From assembly GCF_000760695.4 (NCBI RefSeq), contig NZ_JHEG04000001.1:3196452-3260451 (forward strand): a stretch of DNA of 64,000 nt, written 5' to 3'. The notes beneath the pieces were generated by a model. That model had not been told where the DNA came from. It worked only from the letters and a program-made list of their open reading frames with translations, and did not search any database. Of the stretch, positions 8,334 through 19,123 are shown one piece after another. Each line of letters opens with the position of its first letter. Position 1 is the first letter of the stretch. A program made the position numbers and the translations under genes. Source of the DNA: Tolypothrix bouteillei VB521301. GTDB taxonomy: Bacteria > Cyanobacteriota > Cyanobacteriia > Cyanobacteriales > Nostocaceae.

Positions 8334-9798
8334 TTTGAGTGGAGACTGTGGGATTTATACTTTAAGAAAAAATTTTGACAGTAAAGATTTTTAAAGATTT
8401 AGCTTATATTATTTAATATTTTTTAATAAAACATATAAAAAATATTTATAATTTTCTCCCATCAGACAGATTTATTTATTTTTTTGTAAAGGTATTAAAG
8501 ATCACAGTATCTCAAGAAAATATATGTAAATTGTAATCATAAGCTTATCATCCCTTTATAGTTGGCAATCTGCACCTTCAACCAACAGCCCTATTGTCTG
8601 GCACACATGGAGAATAAAATACGTAGCATTACTCGTAGACTACCATGTTTCTGAGGTTGCACTACTATCTTGATGAGAGGGGAAATCATCCAAGCATAGA
8701 AAGTTACCTGTACTGACTTTCTAATCTAAGGGTCACTACGATTAGCATTAAGGTTAGCGTGTTAAATATATTTCTCCAAGCCGTGTTTTAAACTTGAGTA
8801 TATTTTGCATTTAACCTATGCACTAATGTATTAAATCGGTTAATATCGATATTCTCAACTGTCAAATCCTTTTTAAATTGATTAGAATATCGTTGTATAC
8901 AATAGGAACAGTTTGTCAAGTTTCAAAGGATGGAAATTTCAGCAGTACGCTAACCTGGGAGAAAGACCATTTGAGTTAAGTCTAGATCCCTTAAGTGTCA
9001 AGCTGATTCTGCCCAAGCCCTTAACTCCCTAGTTAAGACAGCAAGCGGAACACGGTTGAGTCAACTTCACAAAGCACTACGACTGTCATTTACCTATGAA
9101 ATGCCTGTTAGAAGAAAATGTAAAACCTCCCTAAGTAACGTTAAGACGACAAACTTTTGCGCGAGTGAGCTTCTTTAAAGATTCTGCGATAACTTATGAA
9201 GGAAATGTAAAAATGGATGTAAGTGTCTTTCTAGTATGAGAAAGTGTGCGAGGGCACTATTTCTAAGTAATTGCTGTTTTGCTTAATACTTTGAACTAGA
9301 GATGAGCACCTGTACCTGTAAACTTTTACCTAAGAAAGTTTTGAAGAAAATTCAAAAATATGGGTACCGTTTTTAATTTCTTTTTGCTAGAACAGCCTTG
9401 AACCCATTTTAATAACTTCATGGTTACACTACAAAAAGAGTGCATTTTCTGTGAAACAGGCTACAATCGGTACAGTCTTTACAAAAGAATCCCCCAACAG
9501 TCATATTCATTTGTATGAACTAGTAAATTTTTTTAGCAAGACAGGTCTTTTTTAGACAAACCGACCGATTGTTGTGTTGCAAAACAACACATGCAATAGG
9601 GAATTGAAAAATATGTTGACCTTCAGGCAAACTGCCCCCTCTGGGCATACAGCTTGCTTGAAAGGCGCATAAAATTCTGAGAAATAGAGTGGCAAAATTG
9701 CCAAAAACCCTCTTTTATGTTGGCTAATTAGCTTACTGCAAAGAGCGGTAAACGTAATCTTGAGTAATTGATTCTGCAAGGAGCATGAGGAACGCGGC
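8334..9798 (+). promoter_or_regulatory. 1.46 kb non-coding region upstream of sigA
   Basis: No ORF with recognisable protein similarity was found on either strand. The first 200 bases are very AT-rich (TTTAATATTTTTTAATAAAAC). The rest has mixed composition with no tandem repeat and few of the palindromes common elsewhere in the window. It most likely holds the sigA promoters and a long 5' untranslated leader. Individual -10/-35 boxes could not be assigned with confidence. A non-coding RNA is possible but nothing specific was recognised. Confidence 0.4.
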
Positions 9799-10980
9799 AT
9801 GAACCAGGCTAATAACGTACTCGAACAAATAGCATATCAGCCTGACGAACTAGAAATCGAGATGAATCAGCCTGAACTCGAGTTGGAAGAACTCTTGATA
9901 GATGATGAAGAGGACTTGCTGATTGGCGATGACGGCGAACTTGATGAATTTTTAGAACCTCAGTCTGATGAGGACGACGCAAAGTCTGGGAAAGCCGCTA
10001 AATCGCGTCGTCGGTCTCAAACTAAGAAGAAGCATTATACCGAAGATTCTATTCGCCTTTATTTGCAAGAAATAGGAAGAATTCGCCTATTACGTGCAGA
10101 CGAAGAAATTGAACTGGCGCGGAAAATTGCGGATTTGCTCGAATTGGAACGGATACGCGAAAAACTTTCACAACAGTTGGCTCGCGAACCTTACGATAGT
10201 GAATGGGCAGAAGCAGTACAATTACCACTGCCACAATTCCGCTACCGACTGCACGTTGGTCGTAGAGCGAAAGACAAAATGGTGCAATCCAACCTGCGTC
10301 TTGTCGTTTCAATTGCTAAGAAATACATGAATCGGGGTTTGTCTTTCCAGGATTTGATTCAGGAAGGCAGTCTCGGTTTGATTCGCGCTGCAGAAAAGTT
10401 TGACCACGAAAAAGGTTATAAGTTCTCTACTTACGCAACGTGGTGGATTCGTCAGGCAATCACAAGAGCGATCGCAGATCAATCCCGGACGATCCGTCTG
10501 CCAGTTCACCTCTATGAAACCATCTCTCGTATTAAGAAAACAACCAAGCTGCTTTCTCAAGAAATGGGACGCAAACCCACAGAGGAAGAAATTGCTACGA
10601 GAATGGAAATGACTATCGAAAAACTGCGGTTTATCGCTAAGTCTGCTCAGTTACCAATTTCACTAGAGACACCAATCGGTAAAGAAGAAGATTCTCGATT
10701 GGGCGATTTTATCGAGTCCGATGGCGAAACTCCAGAAGATCAAGTCTCCAAGAATCTGCTGAGAGAGGATTTGGAAAAAGTTCTTGATAGTCTCAGCCCT
10801 CGCGAACGAGATGTTCTTAGATTGCGCTACGGTTTAGATGATGGTCGCATGAAGACTCTAGAAGAAATCGGACAAATCTTTAATGTCACTCGCGAACGGA
10901 TTCGCCAAATTGAGGCGAAGGCACTTCGCAAGTTACGTCACCCAAATCGCAACAGCGTTCTTAAAGAGTACATCCGCTAG
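9799..10980 (+). CDS. sigA: Principal RNA polymerase sigma factor (group 1)
   Basis: A 393-residue sigma-70 factor, the size of cyanobacterial SigA. The N-terminal ~75 residues are acidic ([20 protein letters not shown]), then a basic linker. Region 1.2 is [28 protein letters not shown]. Region 2 contains [26 protein letters not shown] and [23 protein letters not shown]; region 3 is [15 protein letters not shown]; region 4 ends with [17 protein letters not shown] and [30 protein letters not shown]. It transcribes housekeeping genes. A long non-coding stretch precedes it. The GAGG at 9786-9789 lies about ten bases before the ATG. Confidence 0.96.
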   Translation: MNQANNVLEQIAYQPDELEIEMNQPELELEELLIDDEEDLLIGDDGELDEFLEPQSDEDDAKSGKAAKSRRRSQTKKKHYTEDSIRLYLQEIGRIRLLRADEEIELARKIADLLELERIREKLSQQLAREPYDSEWAEAVQLPLPQFRYRLHVGRRAKDKMVQSNLRLVVSIAKKYMNRGLSFQDLIQEGSLGLIRAAEKFDHEKGYKFSTYATWWIRQAITRAIADQSRTIRLPVHLYETISRIKKTTKLLSQEMGRKPTEEEIATRMEMTIEKLRFIAKSAQLPISLETPIGKEEDSRLGDFIESDGETPEDQVSKNLLREDLEKVLDSLSPRERDVLRLRYGLDDGRMKTLEEIGQIFNVTRERIRQIEAKALRKLRHPNRNSVLKEYIR

Positions 10981-11008
10981 AAGTCTTTTGCAAGATACTC
11001 TTGTCTCG

Positions 11009-11029
11009 TTCCCAGATTTTATCTGGGAA
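11009..11029 (+). terminator. Hairpin after sigA
   Basis: TTCCCAGAT, loop TTT, ATCTGGGAA, 28 bases downstream of the sigA stop. No long T run follows directly (GTTGATTTCG), so it may be a processing or stability element. An almost identical stem (ATTCCCAGG/CCTGGGAAT) occurs after the glycosyltransferase gene at 50221-50245, so it is a reused element. Confidence 0.45.
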
Positions 11030-11100
11030 TGTTGATTTCGAGGCTGTCTTTGTCTTAAAAAAGGCAGAGGGCAGAGAGTAAGAATACTTATTTCACGCTC

Positions 11101-11259
11101 GGGGTGAAAATTTTTTCATTGGAACTGCCTTGAAAATAGAAAGTAGGGTTAGTAATACCTGCCATTTCGATGTTGCTTGGCATTGCTAACCCCACTAGAA
11201 CTGAGGAAAGGCGGTGAAATTTTTTCGTTAGAACTGCTTCAACTTCTCTTTTGAAGCAG
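11101..11259. other. Structured intergenic segment between sigA and hli
   Basis: Two imperfect copies of about 30 bases (GGTGAAAATTTTTTCATTGG near 11103, GGTGAAATTTTTTCGTTAG near 11214) flank a hairpin at 11146-11192 (GGGTTAGTAATACC with GGCATTGCTAACCC). The second copy is followed by a perfect 9-base hairpin at 11234-11259 (CTGCTTCAA with TTGAAGCAG). A strong terminator comes next. No protein is encoded. The arrangement would suit a small RNA on the + strand ending at the terminator, or a composite repeat. Confidence 0.35.
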
Positions 11260-11278
11260 AGCGTGAACAACAAAATAA

Positions 11279-11313
11279 GAAACCCGATTTCAAACAGAAA
11301 TCGGGTTTCTTTT
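11279..11313. terminator. Strong terminator between sigA region and hli, probably bidirectional
   Basis: GAAACCCGATTT (11279-11290) pairs perfectly with AAATCGGGTTTC (11298-11309), followed by TTTT on the + strand. On the opposite strand the stem is followed by TTATTTTG, so it can also stop transcription of the convergent hli gene that ends at 11346. Confidence 0.8.
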
Positions 11314-11345
11314 GCTTGGTCGGAAAATTAATCTAAGTTCATTTA

Positions 11346-11525
11346 TTATAGAATGCCCCAGAAATGGAGGAAACCTTGACCGGAGAACAATTCAATTAAA
11401 GCGGCTGCAGCAAAACCAATCATTGCCAAACGACCGTTCCAAACTTCTGCTTGAGGAGTGAAACCCCAGCGCCACGCGTTGCGATCGTCGATGACTGGAG
11501 TAGTAGCTCTTGTTGTATCTTGCAT
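11346..11525 (-). CDS. High-light-inducible protein (Hli/Scp family), 59 residues
   Basis: A short gene on the minus strand encoding 59 residues. It has the chlorophyll a/b-binding family signature: [20 protein letters not shown], with the Glu and Asn-Gly-Arg expected for chlorophyll ligation and helix packing. A hydrophilic N-terminus ([22 protein letters not shown]) precedes it and [11 protein letters not shown] ends it. Hli proteins bind chlorophyll and carotenoid, accumulate in high light, and protect photosystem II assembly intermediates. One transmembrane helix is expected in the thylakoid. It is convergent with sigA. The ATG start is followed by an intact frame to TAA. Confidence 0.9.
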   Translation of the reverse strand: MQDTTRATTPVIDDRNAWRWGFTPQAEVWNGRLAMIGFAAAALIELFSGQGFLHFWGIL

Positions 11526-11805
11526 AGTCAGTACCTTAACTTCCTTAACAGAATGTTACCTTATGTAAACAAGTATAATAAAATTTCTTAAGAAAAGTCA
11601 GTTCTTTTTACATTTTTTGTATTTATTTGGCTTATGAATCAATGAGTTAATAGTTAATGGTTGGTGGTTAGTCGGTACTAACTCCTTTAGGTAGGTTCCC
11701 TATCTCAGGAGCGGAGACACTACGCAAAAGCTACGCTCGCAAGGAATATACGCCAGTCCTCAGGGCTAGACGCACCACGAACCACTAACAATGACATAAC
11801 AACAG

Positions 11806-14337
11806 CTAATGCAGTGGGACTACTGTAATAACTTTTTCATCTCGGTTAAGTTGGAGTACTTTGTCGCCCGTGCTATCTCTACCTAGAGTCGCTACCGTTT
11901 CTACGGCTAGGCGAACCACTCGTTGGTGATTGGTGATTAACGCGACCTCAGAAGACGCGATCGCTCTTACCATTGCTGCGAGTGTATCAGCTTTTTCGGC
12001 AAATTTAAAAACTTGAGTCCCGATATCTCCACGGTTAGCAGGTCGCAACCCGTTGATAGACAAACGTTTAGCATATCCTGTCTGAGTGACAAGTAATAAG
12101 TTTTCCTCGGTCTCACAAGTTACGCACCCCACCATGGTTTCCCGTTGACGCAAGCGCAAACTTTGCAAACCCATAGCGGTACGACCCATAATTGGGAGTT
12201 GTTCGTCATTCACCACAAACCTTAAAACTCGCCCTCCCGAACTTGCTACAAACAAGTGTTTCCCTGTCGTAGCAAACTGAGTGAACAACAATTCATCATC
12301 ATCCTTTAGCTTCAAAACTGTAATTCCGCGACGAGAGAGGTTAGTCAATTCTGTCAGGGACAAACGCTTGATGCGTCCTTGCTTGGTCAGAAGAACGAGA
12401 TCGGTATCTGGATTTTCAGGTACTACAAAGCGGTTAATAACAGTTTCTTGTGTACCTTGAGCGGTACTGGAGAGTAAGGTAATAAGCGGTGTTCCCCGTG
12501 CAGAACGTCCGTTGGTGGGAGGAATATCACCAACTTTAACCGGGTAAACTTTCCCACCACTCGAAAGTGCAAGCACTTCTTTTTCCGTGTCAGTAGAAAC
12601 AGTTTGGATAATAAAGTCATTATCCGACGTACCATTTTCCGCTTTTGGCTTTTTAGCTGAAGGCTGAAGACGACGTACATATCCCCGGTGGCTAAACTCT
12701 AAAACCACATCTTCTGCTGGGACTGACAATTTTGGATTTGCTGCAAGACTCCCGTCTGAGAATGTGGCTGTTGATTTCTCCTGTGCTCCCTGACTCTTTT
12801 GCTCTGAAGCTTTTCTACCTCCCCGGTTTTCCTCTGTTGGTACTAAGATTCTTGTACGACGAGCATCACCGTACTTGCGTTTAAGAGTACGCAGGTCTTT
12901 TTTCAGTGACTTCAATAGCTCTTTGCGATCGCTCAGCAATTTCCCCAATAACTGAATTTGCTCGCTTAGTTGTTCGTACTCCTTTTGTAAATTTTGCTGT
13001 TCCATACCCGTTAAGCGTCGCATAGGCATCGACAAAAGCGCATCTGCTTGTACTTCACTTAAACTCAGTTGGGTTTGCAAGCTCATTTTTGCGGTAGTTC
13101 CATCAGCAGCACTTCTCAAAATCGCGATCGCTTCATCTAAATGAGAGAGCGCTGTGAGCAAACCTTCCACCAAATGTTGCCGACTTTCTGCCTTAACCAA
13201 CTCATAGCTGTAGCGACGGTTGAGCGTTTGTTCGCGAAAGTTCAAAAACTCTTGCAACATCTGACGCAAACTCAACTGGCGGGGTTGTCCCTCAACCAAC
13301 GCTAGGAGAATTGCTCCGAAGTTGCTTTGCAGCGCAGTTTGGTGATACAAGTTCTGCAGAATTTCGTGAGGGTTGGTATCGCGTTTGAGTTCAATGACCA
13401 CACGTATTCCCTCGCGATCGCTTTCATCTCGAATGTCAGCAATTCCTTGCAAGCGACCCTGGTTGACCAGTTCTGCAACCTTTTCAATCCAACCTGCTTT
13501 ATTCACTTGATAGGGCAATTCCGTCACAACAATTGCCGTGCGCCGCTTAGTTCCTTTACTACCGGGAACTTCCTCAATCCGGGCTACTCCTCGCAGAACG
13601 ATACTCCCTTTCCCCGTAGTGTATGCCTCGCGGATTCCGGTATTTCCCACAATTTCGCCCCCTGTGGGAAAATCCGGTCCTGGTATCAGAGCGAACAATT
13701 TTTCGTCAGATAGATTGGGATCGTCAATTAACGCAATCAATCCATCAACAACCTCACTCAAGTTGTGGGGTGGAACGTTTGTTGCCATACCTACAGCAAT
13801 GCCAGAACTACCGTTCAGTATCAGGAAGGGTAACTGTGCTGGCAATACCGTTGGTTCTTGTTGAGAGTTATCAAAATTTCCTATAAAGTCTACTGTCTCA
13901 TCTCCAATTTCCGCCAACATACCTTCGTGGCTGATTGGCGCTAGACGCGTTTCTGTATAACGCATCGCAGCTGGAGGGTCATTATCCACACTACCGAAAT
14001 TGCCATGTCCTGCTAGTAAGGGGTAGCGACTGGAAAAGTCTTGTATCAGTCTTACTAGGGCATCGTAAACAGCCTGATCTCCGTGGGGATGGTATTTACC
14101 CAATACATCTCCCACTACACGAGCGCACTTACGATAGGGTCGGTCAGGGACAAGACCTAATTCGTGCATAGCATATAAAATACGCCGGTGAACTGGTTTT
14201 AAACCATCTCGCACGTCTGGCAACGCCCGCCCAACTATGACACTCATGGCATATTCTAGATATGACCTTTGCATCTCAGTATGCAAGGCTGTGGTAATGA
14301 CCTGTCCCTCCGAGAGGAGGTTTAACTGTTTCGCCAT
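11806..14337 (-). CDS. gyrA: DNA gyrase/topoisomerase IV subunit A
   Basis: An 843-residue type IIA topoisomerase A subunit. The N-terminal winged-helix/tower core contains [51 protein letters not shown] and the catalytic tyrosine in [10 protein letters not shown] (Tyr127). The C-terminal beta-pinwheel follows a Ser/Lys/Glu-rich linker (around residues 500-540). The canonical GyrA box (QRRGGKG type) was not seen: at the expected places the protein reads [10 protein letters not shown] and NRGDIGTQ. Cyanobacteria often encode two such subunits, a classical GyrA and this MAKQLNLL type, so the paralogue may be ParC-like. The family is certain; GyrA versus ParC is uncertain. Confidence 0.88.
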   Translation of the reverse strand: MAKQLNLLSEGQVITTALHTEMQRSYLEYAMSVIVGRALPDVRDGLKPVHRRILYAMHELGLVPDRPYRKCARVVGDVLGKYHPHGDQAVYDALVRLIQDFSSRYPLLAGHGNFGSVDNDPPAAMRYTETRLAPISHEGMLAEIGDETVDFIGNFDNSQQEPTVLPAQLPFLILNGSSGIAVGMATNVPPHNLSEVVDGLIALIDDPNLSDEKLFALIPGPDFPTGGEIVGNTGIREAYTTGKGSIVLRGVARIEEVPGSKGTKRRTAIVVTELPYQVNKAGWIEKVAELVNQGRLQGIADIRDESDREGIRVVIELKRDTNPHEILQNLYHQTALQSNFGAILLALVEGQPRQLSLRQMLQEFLNFREQTLNRRYSYELVKAESRQHLVEGLLTALSHLDEAIAILRSAADGTTAKMSLQTQLSLSEVQADALLSMPMRRLTGMEQQNLQKEYEQLSEQIQLLGKLLSDRKELLKSLKKDLRTLKRKYGDARRTRILVPTEENRGGRKASEQKSQGAQEKSTATFSDGSLAANPKLSVPAEDVVLEFSHRGYVRRLQPSAKKPKAENGTSDNDFIIQTVSTDTEKEVLALSSGGKVYPVKVGDIPPTNGRSARGTPLITLLSSTAQGTQETVINRFVVPENPDTDLVLLTKQGRIKRLSLTELTNLSRRGITVLKLKDDDELLFTQFATTGKHLFVASSGGRVLRFVVNDEQLPIMGRTAMGLQSLRLRQRETMVGCVTCETEENLLLVTQTGYAKRLSINGLRPANRGDIGTQVFKFAEKADTLAAMVRAIASSEVALITNHQRVVRLAVETVATLGRDSTGDKVLQLNRDEKVITVVPLH

Positions 14338-14601
14338 GAGTTTTGTTTCCCTAAAATTTCAACTACACAAAATTTGCCATTAATAAAGACCGCAGCAACC
14401 ACAGCATAGCGGATGAACTGCTCTTCATTACAAAATCTTGATAGTCATACAATAGAAAGCAGTAGTATTATCCTTGTTGACGACAATTTATTATTCATTA
14501 TTTCCACAGCAGGCAACACTCGTAGTTTTTACTGGTGGTAATCCCCCTGACAACTCTTGTGTGCCTTTAGTTAAGATGAGCTATCTGAATGTCAAATTCT
14601 C

Positions 14602-15006
14602 ATGAAAACTGTTTTGATTGTTGAAGACGATTTGATTAATGCTCGCGTTTTTTCTAAGATTTTGACCAAGCGTGGCGGCTTGGACGTAAAACACACTGAA
14701 AACGTGGACGAAGTAATGAAATTTGCCCAAGGAGGGGAAGTTGACATTATTTTGATGGATGTTTCTCTGTCACGAAGTGTTTATCAAGGTAAATCTGTAG
14801 ATGGGATCAAAATCACACAAATGCTGAAATCCGATCCACAAACAGCTTCTTTACCTATTATTCTCGTGACAGCACACGCTATGGAGGGCGATCGCGAGAA
14901 TTTTCTCAAAGCTAGTGGTGCAGATGGTTATATCTCCAAACCCGTTGTGGATCACCAACAGTTTGTTGACCAAATCATAGCACTGCTGCCTAAGAACGAT
15001 AACTAA
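14602..15006 (+). CDS. Single-domain response regulator (CheY-like)
   Basis: 134 residues consisting only of a receiver domain. Acidic pocket VEDD, phospho-acceptor Asp in DIILMDVSL (about residue 53), Thr in ILVTAHA, and Lys in ISKPV are all present. There is no output domain, so it works by protein interaction or in a phosphorelay. No histidine kinase is adjacent. An ATG behind GGAGAGG at 15033 opens only 20 codons and is not called. Confidence 0.9.
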   Translation: MKTVLIVEDDLINARVFSKILTKRGGLDVKHTENVDEVMKFAQGGEVDIILMDVSLSRSVYQGKSVDGIKITQMLKSDPQTASLPIILVTAHAMEGDRENFLKASGADGYISKPVVDHQQFVDQIIALLPKNDN

Positions 15007-15404
15007 GCCGACTTTCTGGAGAGGAATCAATTATGGAATCCACTCTGGTTGTCAGTCGCACCCTGAGAACTTTAATGGTAATGTTCTTGGCTTAAGAACA
15101 CAAGTCTGAAATAGGGATTGGGCATTGGGCATTAGATCTTGGGTCTTGGAGATTGTTAAAAGTCATTCCCTAATTCGCCATTCACCAGTTCTCAATCCCC
15201 AGCCCCCATTTCATGACAACTATAAAATGTTCTCCTTTACTTAATATATATGTACTACTATAGGGCACATAGAGCAAGTATTTTTGGGGAGTCGGGGAGC
15301 TAATCGCTTCAACGGGAACCGAACCCCTTGAAGCGACAGGCGTACTGGGAATAACAATTTACTATAAAACACGCCACTCCCCATTCACCATATCCCCACT
15401 GCCT
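15007..15404. other. Intergenic, repeat-like, no gene seen
   Basis: Contains GGGATTGGGCATTGGGCATT-type repeats and CCCATTCACC-type fragments that recur in intergenic DNA of this window (for example near 56250). No conserved ORF or RNA was recognised between the response regulator and the convergent TPR gene. Confidence 0.4.
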
Positions 15405-16304
15405 TCACTGTGGAGGCTGCTGCTGTGGGAGCTTAGCAGGAGATGACGAACCAGGTACTTCTTGTTGGAGAGCAGATTGAATGCTGGGTAATTCCAAAAA
15501 TTTCTTTGTATCAGATAGTAAGCGATCGCCCCAAAGGTTTTGTTTGAGAAAATCTACATCAGCATAGCGATCGTCAATGCGGAGTGCAGCTTGCCCCATT
15601 ATCAATCCTTGTTTTTGGTCACCTTTAGTATATAATGCTACAGCAAGAGCTAACAAAGGTTCAGCCGCCTGCTTATCGATAGCAACCGCATTCTGCCATT
15701 GTGCGATCGCACCTTGAATATTCCCTTGCTCGTACAAAATTAATCCGATGTTATTAATGGCTGGCCAGAATTTTTTGTCAAAGGAAACTGCTTTTTGAAA
15801 CTGGCTGACTGCATCCGGAAATTTACGCAGCATAAAGTAAGCATTACCCAAATCAAAGAAACCTTCTGGATCGTTGGGTTTTAGCGCCAATCCCTTTTGA
15901 TAGTAGTTGACAGCTTCTTGGTACTTTTGCTGTTGAAAATGAGCCGAACCCAGAGCAAATTGAACGTCCCCGTTTTTGGGGTTGAGGGTTTCTGCTTTTT
16001 TCAAGGCAGAAATTGCTGTATTTACATCCTTCGTTTGTAAATACAAACCACCCAAGAGGAACCAGACTTTATCATTGTTTGGAGCAAGTTGCGAAGCCAA
16101 CCGTGCTCTTGGTAAAGCAAGTTCAAATTGTTGGAACTGAGCGAGTTGAGCTGCTTCCTTTGCCAAACCCAAACCTTGCTGCTCCAATTTGGCTGCGTCT
16201 AGTTGCAGTGTATGAGGTACTAATGCCTGTGCAGTTCCTGGTTGCGGTATGCTGCACAAACCAAAGATAATGAGAAGAGAAATTAAACTAATTCGTTTAG
16301 GCAC
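15405..16304 (-). CDS. Secreted TPR-repeat protein
   Basis: 299 residues. A signal peptide (MPKRISLISLLIIFGLCSIP, cleavage likely after TAQA) is followed by about six tetratricopeptide repeats from residue ~40 to 240, for example ALGSAHFQQQKYQEAVNYY and DLGNAYFMLRKFPDAVSQF, then a Pro/Gln-rich tail. TPR proteins scaffold complexes; export suggests a periplasmic or thylakoid-lumen role. The start codon appears to be GTG (16304), which places the signal peptide at the N-terminus. No neighbouring gene shares the strand, so the partner is unknown. Confidence 0.8.
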   Translation of the reverse strand: MPKRISLISLLIIFGLCSIPQPGTAQALVPHTLQLDAAKLEQQGLGLAKEAAQLAQFQQFELALPRARLASQLAPNNDKVWFLLGGLYLQTKDVNTAISALKKAETLNPKNGDVQFALGSAHFQQQKYQEAVNYYQKGLALKPNDPEGFFDLGNAYFMLRKFPDAVSQFQKAVSFDKKFWPAINNIGLILYEQGNIQGAIAQWQNAVAIDKQAAEPLLALAVALYTKGDQKQGLIMGQAALRIDDRYADVDFLKQNLWGDRLLSDTKKFLELPSIQSALQQEVPGSSSPAKLPQQQPPQ

Positions 16305-17587
16305 ACTACCGCCCCTTAGCCAAAAATTAAAGAATCTGTCAGCTAGCTTAAACGATTTCCCCTATGGACGGCAGCAAAATTTTACCCACGTTTAGATTTT
16401 GTGGTAGAAAGAGTGTTTTCGCACGATTGATTTTATGTAATTTATTATACTTAGAATATATACGATACTGAAATTGATACTCACATCCTATCCCTTCTCG
16501 CTCCCGTAGCTCCGCCTGTCAAAAATTTGATTTTTGCGATCGCTCGATCTAACTTCGCAAGTTAGAAATTGACTTGTGAACTACCTACATTGCAAGCGGC
16601 TGATACATCCCCTATCTTTAAACTGTGGTGGTGTACACAAGTCTTCTAAAGTGTATTCTTGCGGTTTCGATCCCTCCTAACCCCCCTTAAAAAGGGGGGA
16701 AAAAACTCTTAAAGTCCCCCTTAAACAGGGGAGGAAAACTCTTAAAGTTTCCCTTAAAAAGGGGGAAAAAAACTCTTAAAGTCCCCCTTTTTAAGGGGGA
16801 TTTAGGGGGATCTACGACGATTTTGGCTTTGTTCCAGAGATGTGTACACCACCGTAGCCTTAAAAAAGGGGGGAACTTAATTCCAATTCTCCTTTTTCAC
16901 AATGTTTCATCTCTTTTCTCGAGATCTTTGTATACCGTAGATCTTTAACAGGGCTGGAAACTGTAACTAAATATCTGGATATATATTGACATTGTTTTCG
17001 GACTGGGTTGAATAATTCTCCACTACTATAATTAGCTCTTTCACGACTGTTAACATTTTAGAGTGCAATCAATTTTGCGATCGGTAGAACGAGGTGAAAA
17101 AAACAAATTGTGTAAAGATAAGTAAATACATAAGTCAGTTGGCGCAAATAATCATCACTCGTTTGTAGTTGCGCTGTCTTCACTGTTTGCATAGCGTGGC
17201 ATCAGCCTTACAGCAACTAAGAAGCCAATTTTAGAGATTTTACCAGAGCGTTATATAGTTGTGTTTTTTCTCGCCGACTGACTTATATTTCAAAAATCAA
17301 ATAGAAGCCCTATAGAATTAAGTATAGGAATTAACAAATTCTCAAATACCAAACGGTGCAAGTAGTACCTTAGTCCTCGATCGAATTAGGACTTGGGACT
17401 CAAGTTTTTTATAAAAAATAGTTATAACATTGTGGTGTTAATTGCATATTTTTATCGGTACATGGAAGAACAATTTAAACACCAGTAAAAAAGCAGAAAA
17501 CATTGAAATAAATGCTTAAGCTTCAAAAAACAGCATCAATATTGACTGTATAATGACCAGACTATAGTTATTTTAAATCTGGCAGCA
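16305..17587. other. 1.28 kb intergenic region between TPR gene and efflux cluster
   Basis: Holds the MITE-like element at 16627-16853 and otherwise AT-rich sequence with no recognisable ORF. The promoters of the divergent TPR gene and efflux cluster should lie here, but no specific operator was identified. The 200 bases before the efflux cluster are particularly AT-rich. Confidence 0.4.
16627..16853. mobile_element. MITE-like palindromic element, 227 bp
   Basis: Bounded by inverted repeats GGTGGTGTACACA (16627-16639) and TGTGTACACCACC (16841-16853). Inside, GATCCCTCCTAACCCCCCTT near 16670 is an inverted counterpart of AAGGGGGATTTAGGGGGATC near 16793-16812. The core holds three tandem copies of a ~38 bp unit (AACTCTTAAAGTCCCCCTTA with AAAAGGGGG). 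It has no coding capacity. The structure suits a non-autonomous mobile element or a dispersed palindromic repeat family; no clear target-site duplication was identified. Confidence 0.6.
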
Positions 17588-17626
17588 GTGTCTTTTGGTA
17601 GCCCTTCTTTTTACACAAAACTAAAA

Positions 17627-19123
17627 ATGACACTTGATACATCAAAACCAGTAAAATCTTCACACTTATTCCGAAAAAAACCATTTAAGAAACACAGCAT
17701 CACGAGTTGGGTACCTTGGCTACTCATCCCTTTTCTTTTAGGTGGAATGAGCTATATTGTTTACCGCCAGTTAGTGATTGTTCCCCGTCAAGAAGCGCTT
17801 GAGAGGGTTTTAACGGCTCTTGTACAGAGACAAAGCTTACCAGTAACAGTCTCTGCAAATGGAACGATTAAACCAGAAAGATCGATTAATATCAGTCCAA
17901 AAAATGCAGGTGTACTGAAAACACTACTAGTGAAGGAGGGAGATGCTGTTAAAAAAGGGCAAGCGATCGCTTACATGGATGACTCAAACCTCCAAGGACA
18001 ACTCATGCAAGCACGCGGACAATTAGCACAAGCGGAAGCGAATTTGCAAAAATTGATTGCAGGTAGCCGTCCTGAAGAAATTGCTCAAGCAAAGGCTCAA
18101 CTGGATGAAGCGTTAGCCAATTTACAAAAAGTTGTTGTCGGTCACCGCCCTCAAGAAATTGCTCAAGCGGAAGCACGCTTAAAAAACGCTAGAGCGAGTT
18201 TAAGAAAAGCAGAGGACGATTTTCGGCGCAATCAAACTCTGTATAAAGCTGGTGCTATTTCCCTTCAGACTTTAAATCAAAAACGTGCAGATCGAGATAG
18301 CGCTCAGGCTCAAGTTATGGAGGTACAGCAAGCACTGGTATTGCAAAAAGAAGGGTCCCGTCAAGAAGATATCGAACAAGCACGGGCTGTCGCCAGACAA
18401 AAAAAGCACGCCCTGACACTGTTAGAAGCAGGGACACGCAAAGAAGACATTGATGCAGCACGGGCTCAAGTGATATCTGCTCGTGGTGCGTTAGAAAATG
18501 TTCAAACACAAATCAATGACACTATCATTCGCGTCCCTTTTGATGGCGTTGTCGCTAAAAAGTTTGCCGATCCTGGATCTGTTGTAACTCCTACAACCTC
18601 TGCAAGTTCCGTCTCTTCGGCACTATCTTCTTCCATCCTGTCTCTGGCTTCTACAAATCAGGTAGTTACAAATGTTGCAGAAACAAACATTGCTAAGATA
18701 AGTCTCGGTCAGAAAGTCACGATTACAGCAGATGCTTATCCAGGAAAAACTTTTGAAGGTCTGGTCAGCCAAATTGCTGTCCAAGCAACTGTAGAGCAGA
18801 ATGTCACCAGTTTTGAAGTTAAAGTTACAATTATCTCTGACTCGGAAAATTTATTGAAATCTGGGATGAATGTGGAAGCACAGTTTCAAGTCGAGCGCTT
18901 GAAAGATGCTCTAGTCGTTCCTACTGCAGCAGTGGTGCGCCGGGAAAATTTAACGGGTGTATTAGTCGCAGGTAGGGATCGCAGACCTATATTCGTACCT
19001 GTTGAAATTGGCGTTACGGTAGAAAACTTGACTGAAATTCGAGCGGGTTTGAAAGGAAATGAGAAGGTATTGCTCAGTCTTCCAATGAATTATGAAATTG
19101 AACCCGCTCAGCAGTTACCATAA
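17627..19123 (+). CDS. Efflux membrane-fusion protein (HlyD/MacA type)
   Basis: About 498 residues from ATG 17627; a GTG at 17588 would add 13. One N-terminal transmembrane helix (WVPWLLIPFLLGGMSYIVY) is followed by a split biotinyl-lipoyl domain (RSINISPKNAGVLKTLLVKEGDAVKKGQAIAYMD), a long alpha-helical hairpin built of repeated IAQAKAQLDEA/EEIAQA units, the second lipoyl half (DTIIRVPFDGVVAKKF) and beta-barrel plus membrane-proximal domains. It bridges the inner-membrane permease to an outer-membrane TolC. The permease gene overlaps it by 32 bases and tolC follows. It is paralogous to the fusion protein at 36.7 kb. Confidence 0.88.
   Translation: MTLDTSKPVKSSHLFRKKPFKKHSITSWVPWLLIPFLLGGMSYIVYRQLVIVPRQEALERVLTALVQRQSLPVTVSANGTIKPERSINISPKNAGVLKTLLVKEGDAVKKGQAIAYMDDSNLQGQLMQARGQLAQAEANLQKLIAGSRPEEIAQAKAQLDEALANLQKVVVGHRPQEIAQAEARLKNARASLRKAEDDFRRNQTLYKAGAISLQTLNQKRADRDSAQAQVMEVQQALVLQKEGSRQEDIEQARAVARQKKHALTLLEAGTRKEDIDAARAQVISARGALENVQTQINDTIIRVPFDGVVAKKFADPGSVVTPTTSASSVSSALSSSILSLASTNQVVTNVAETNIAKISLGQKVTITADAYPGKTFEGLVSQIAVQATVEQNVTSFEVKVTIISDSENLLKSGMNVEAQFQVERLKDALVVPTAAVVRRENLTGVLVAGRDRRPIFVPVEIGVTVENLTEIRAGLKGNEKVLLSLPMNYEIEPAQQLP

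Noticed and set aside
15033..15095. A 20-codon ORF with a good ribosome-binding site after the response regulator
   Set aside because: Too short and without recognisable similarity; not enough to call a gene.
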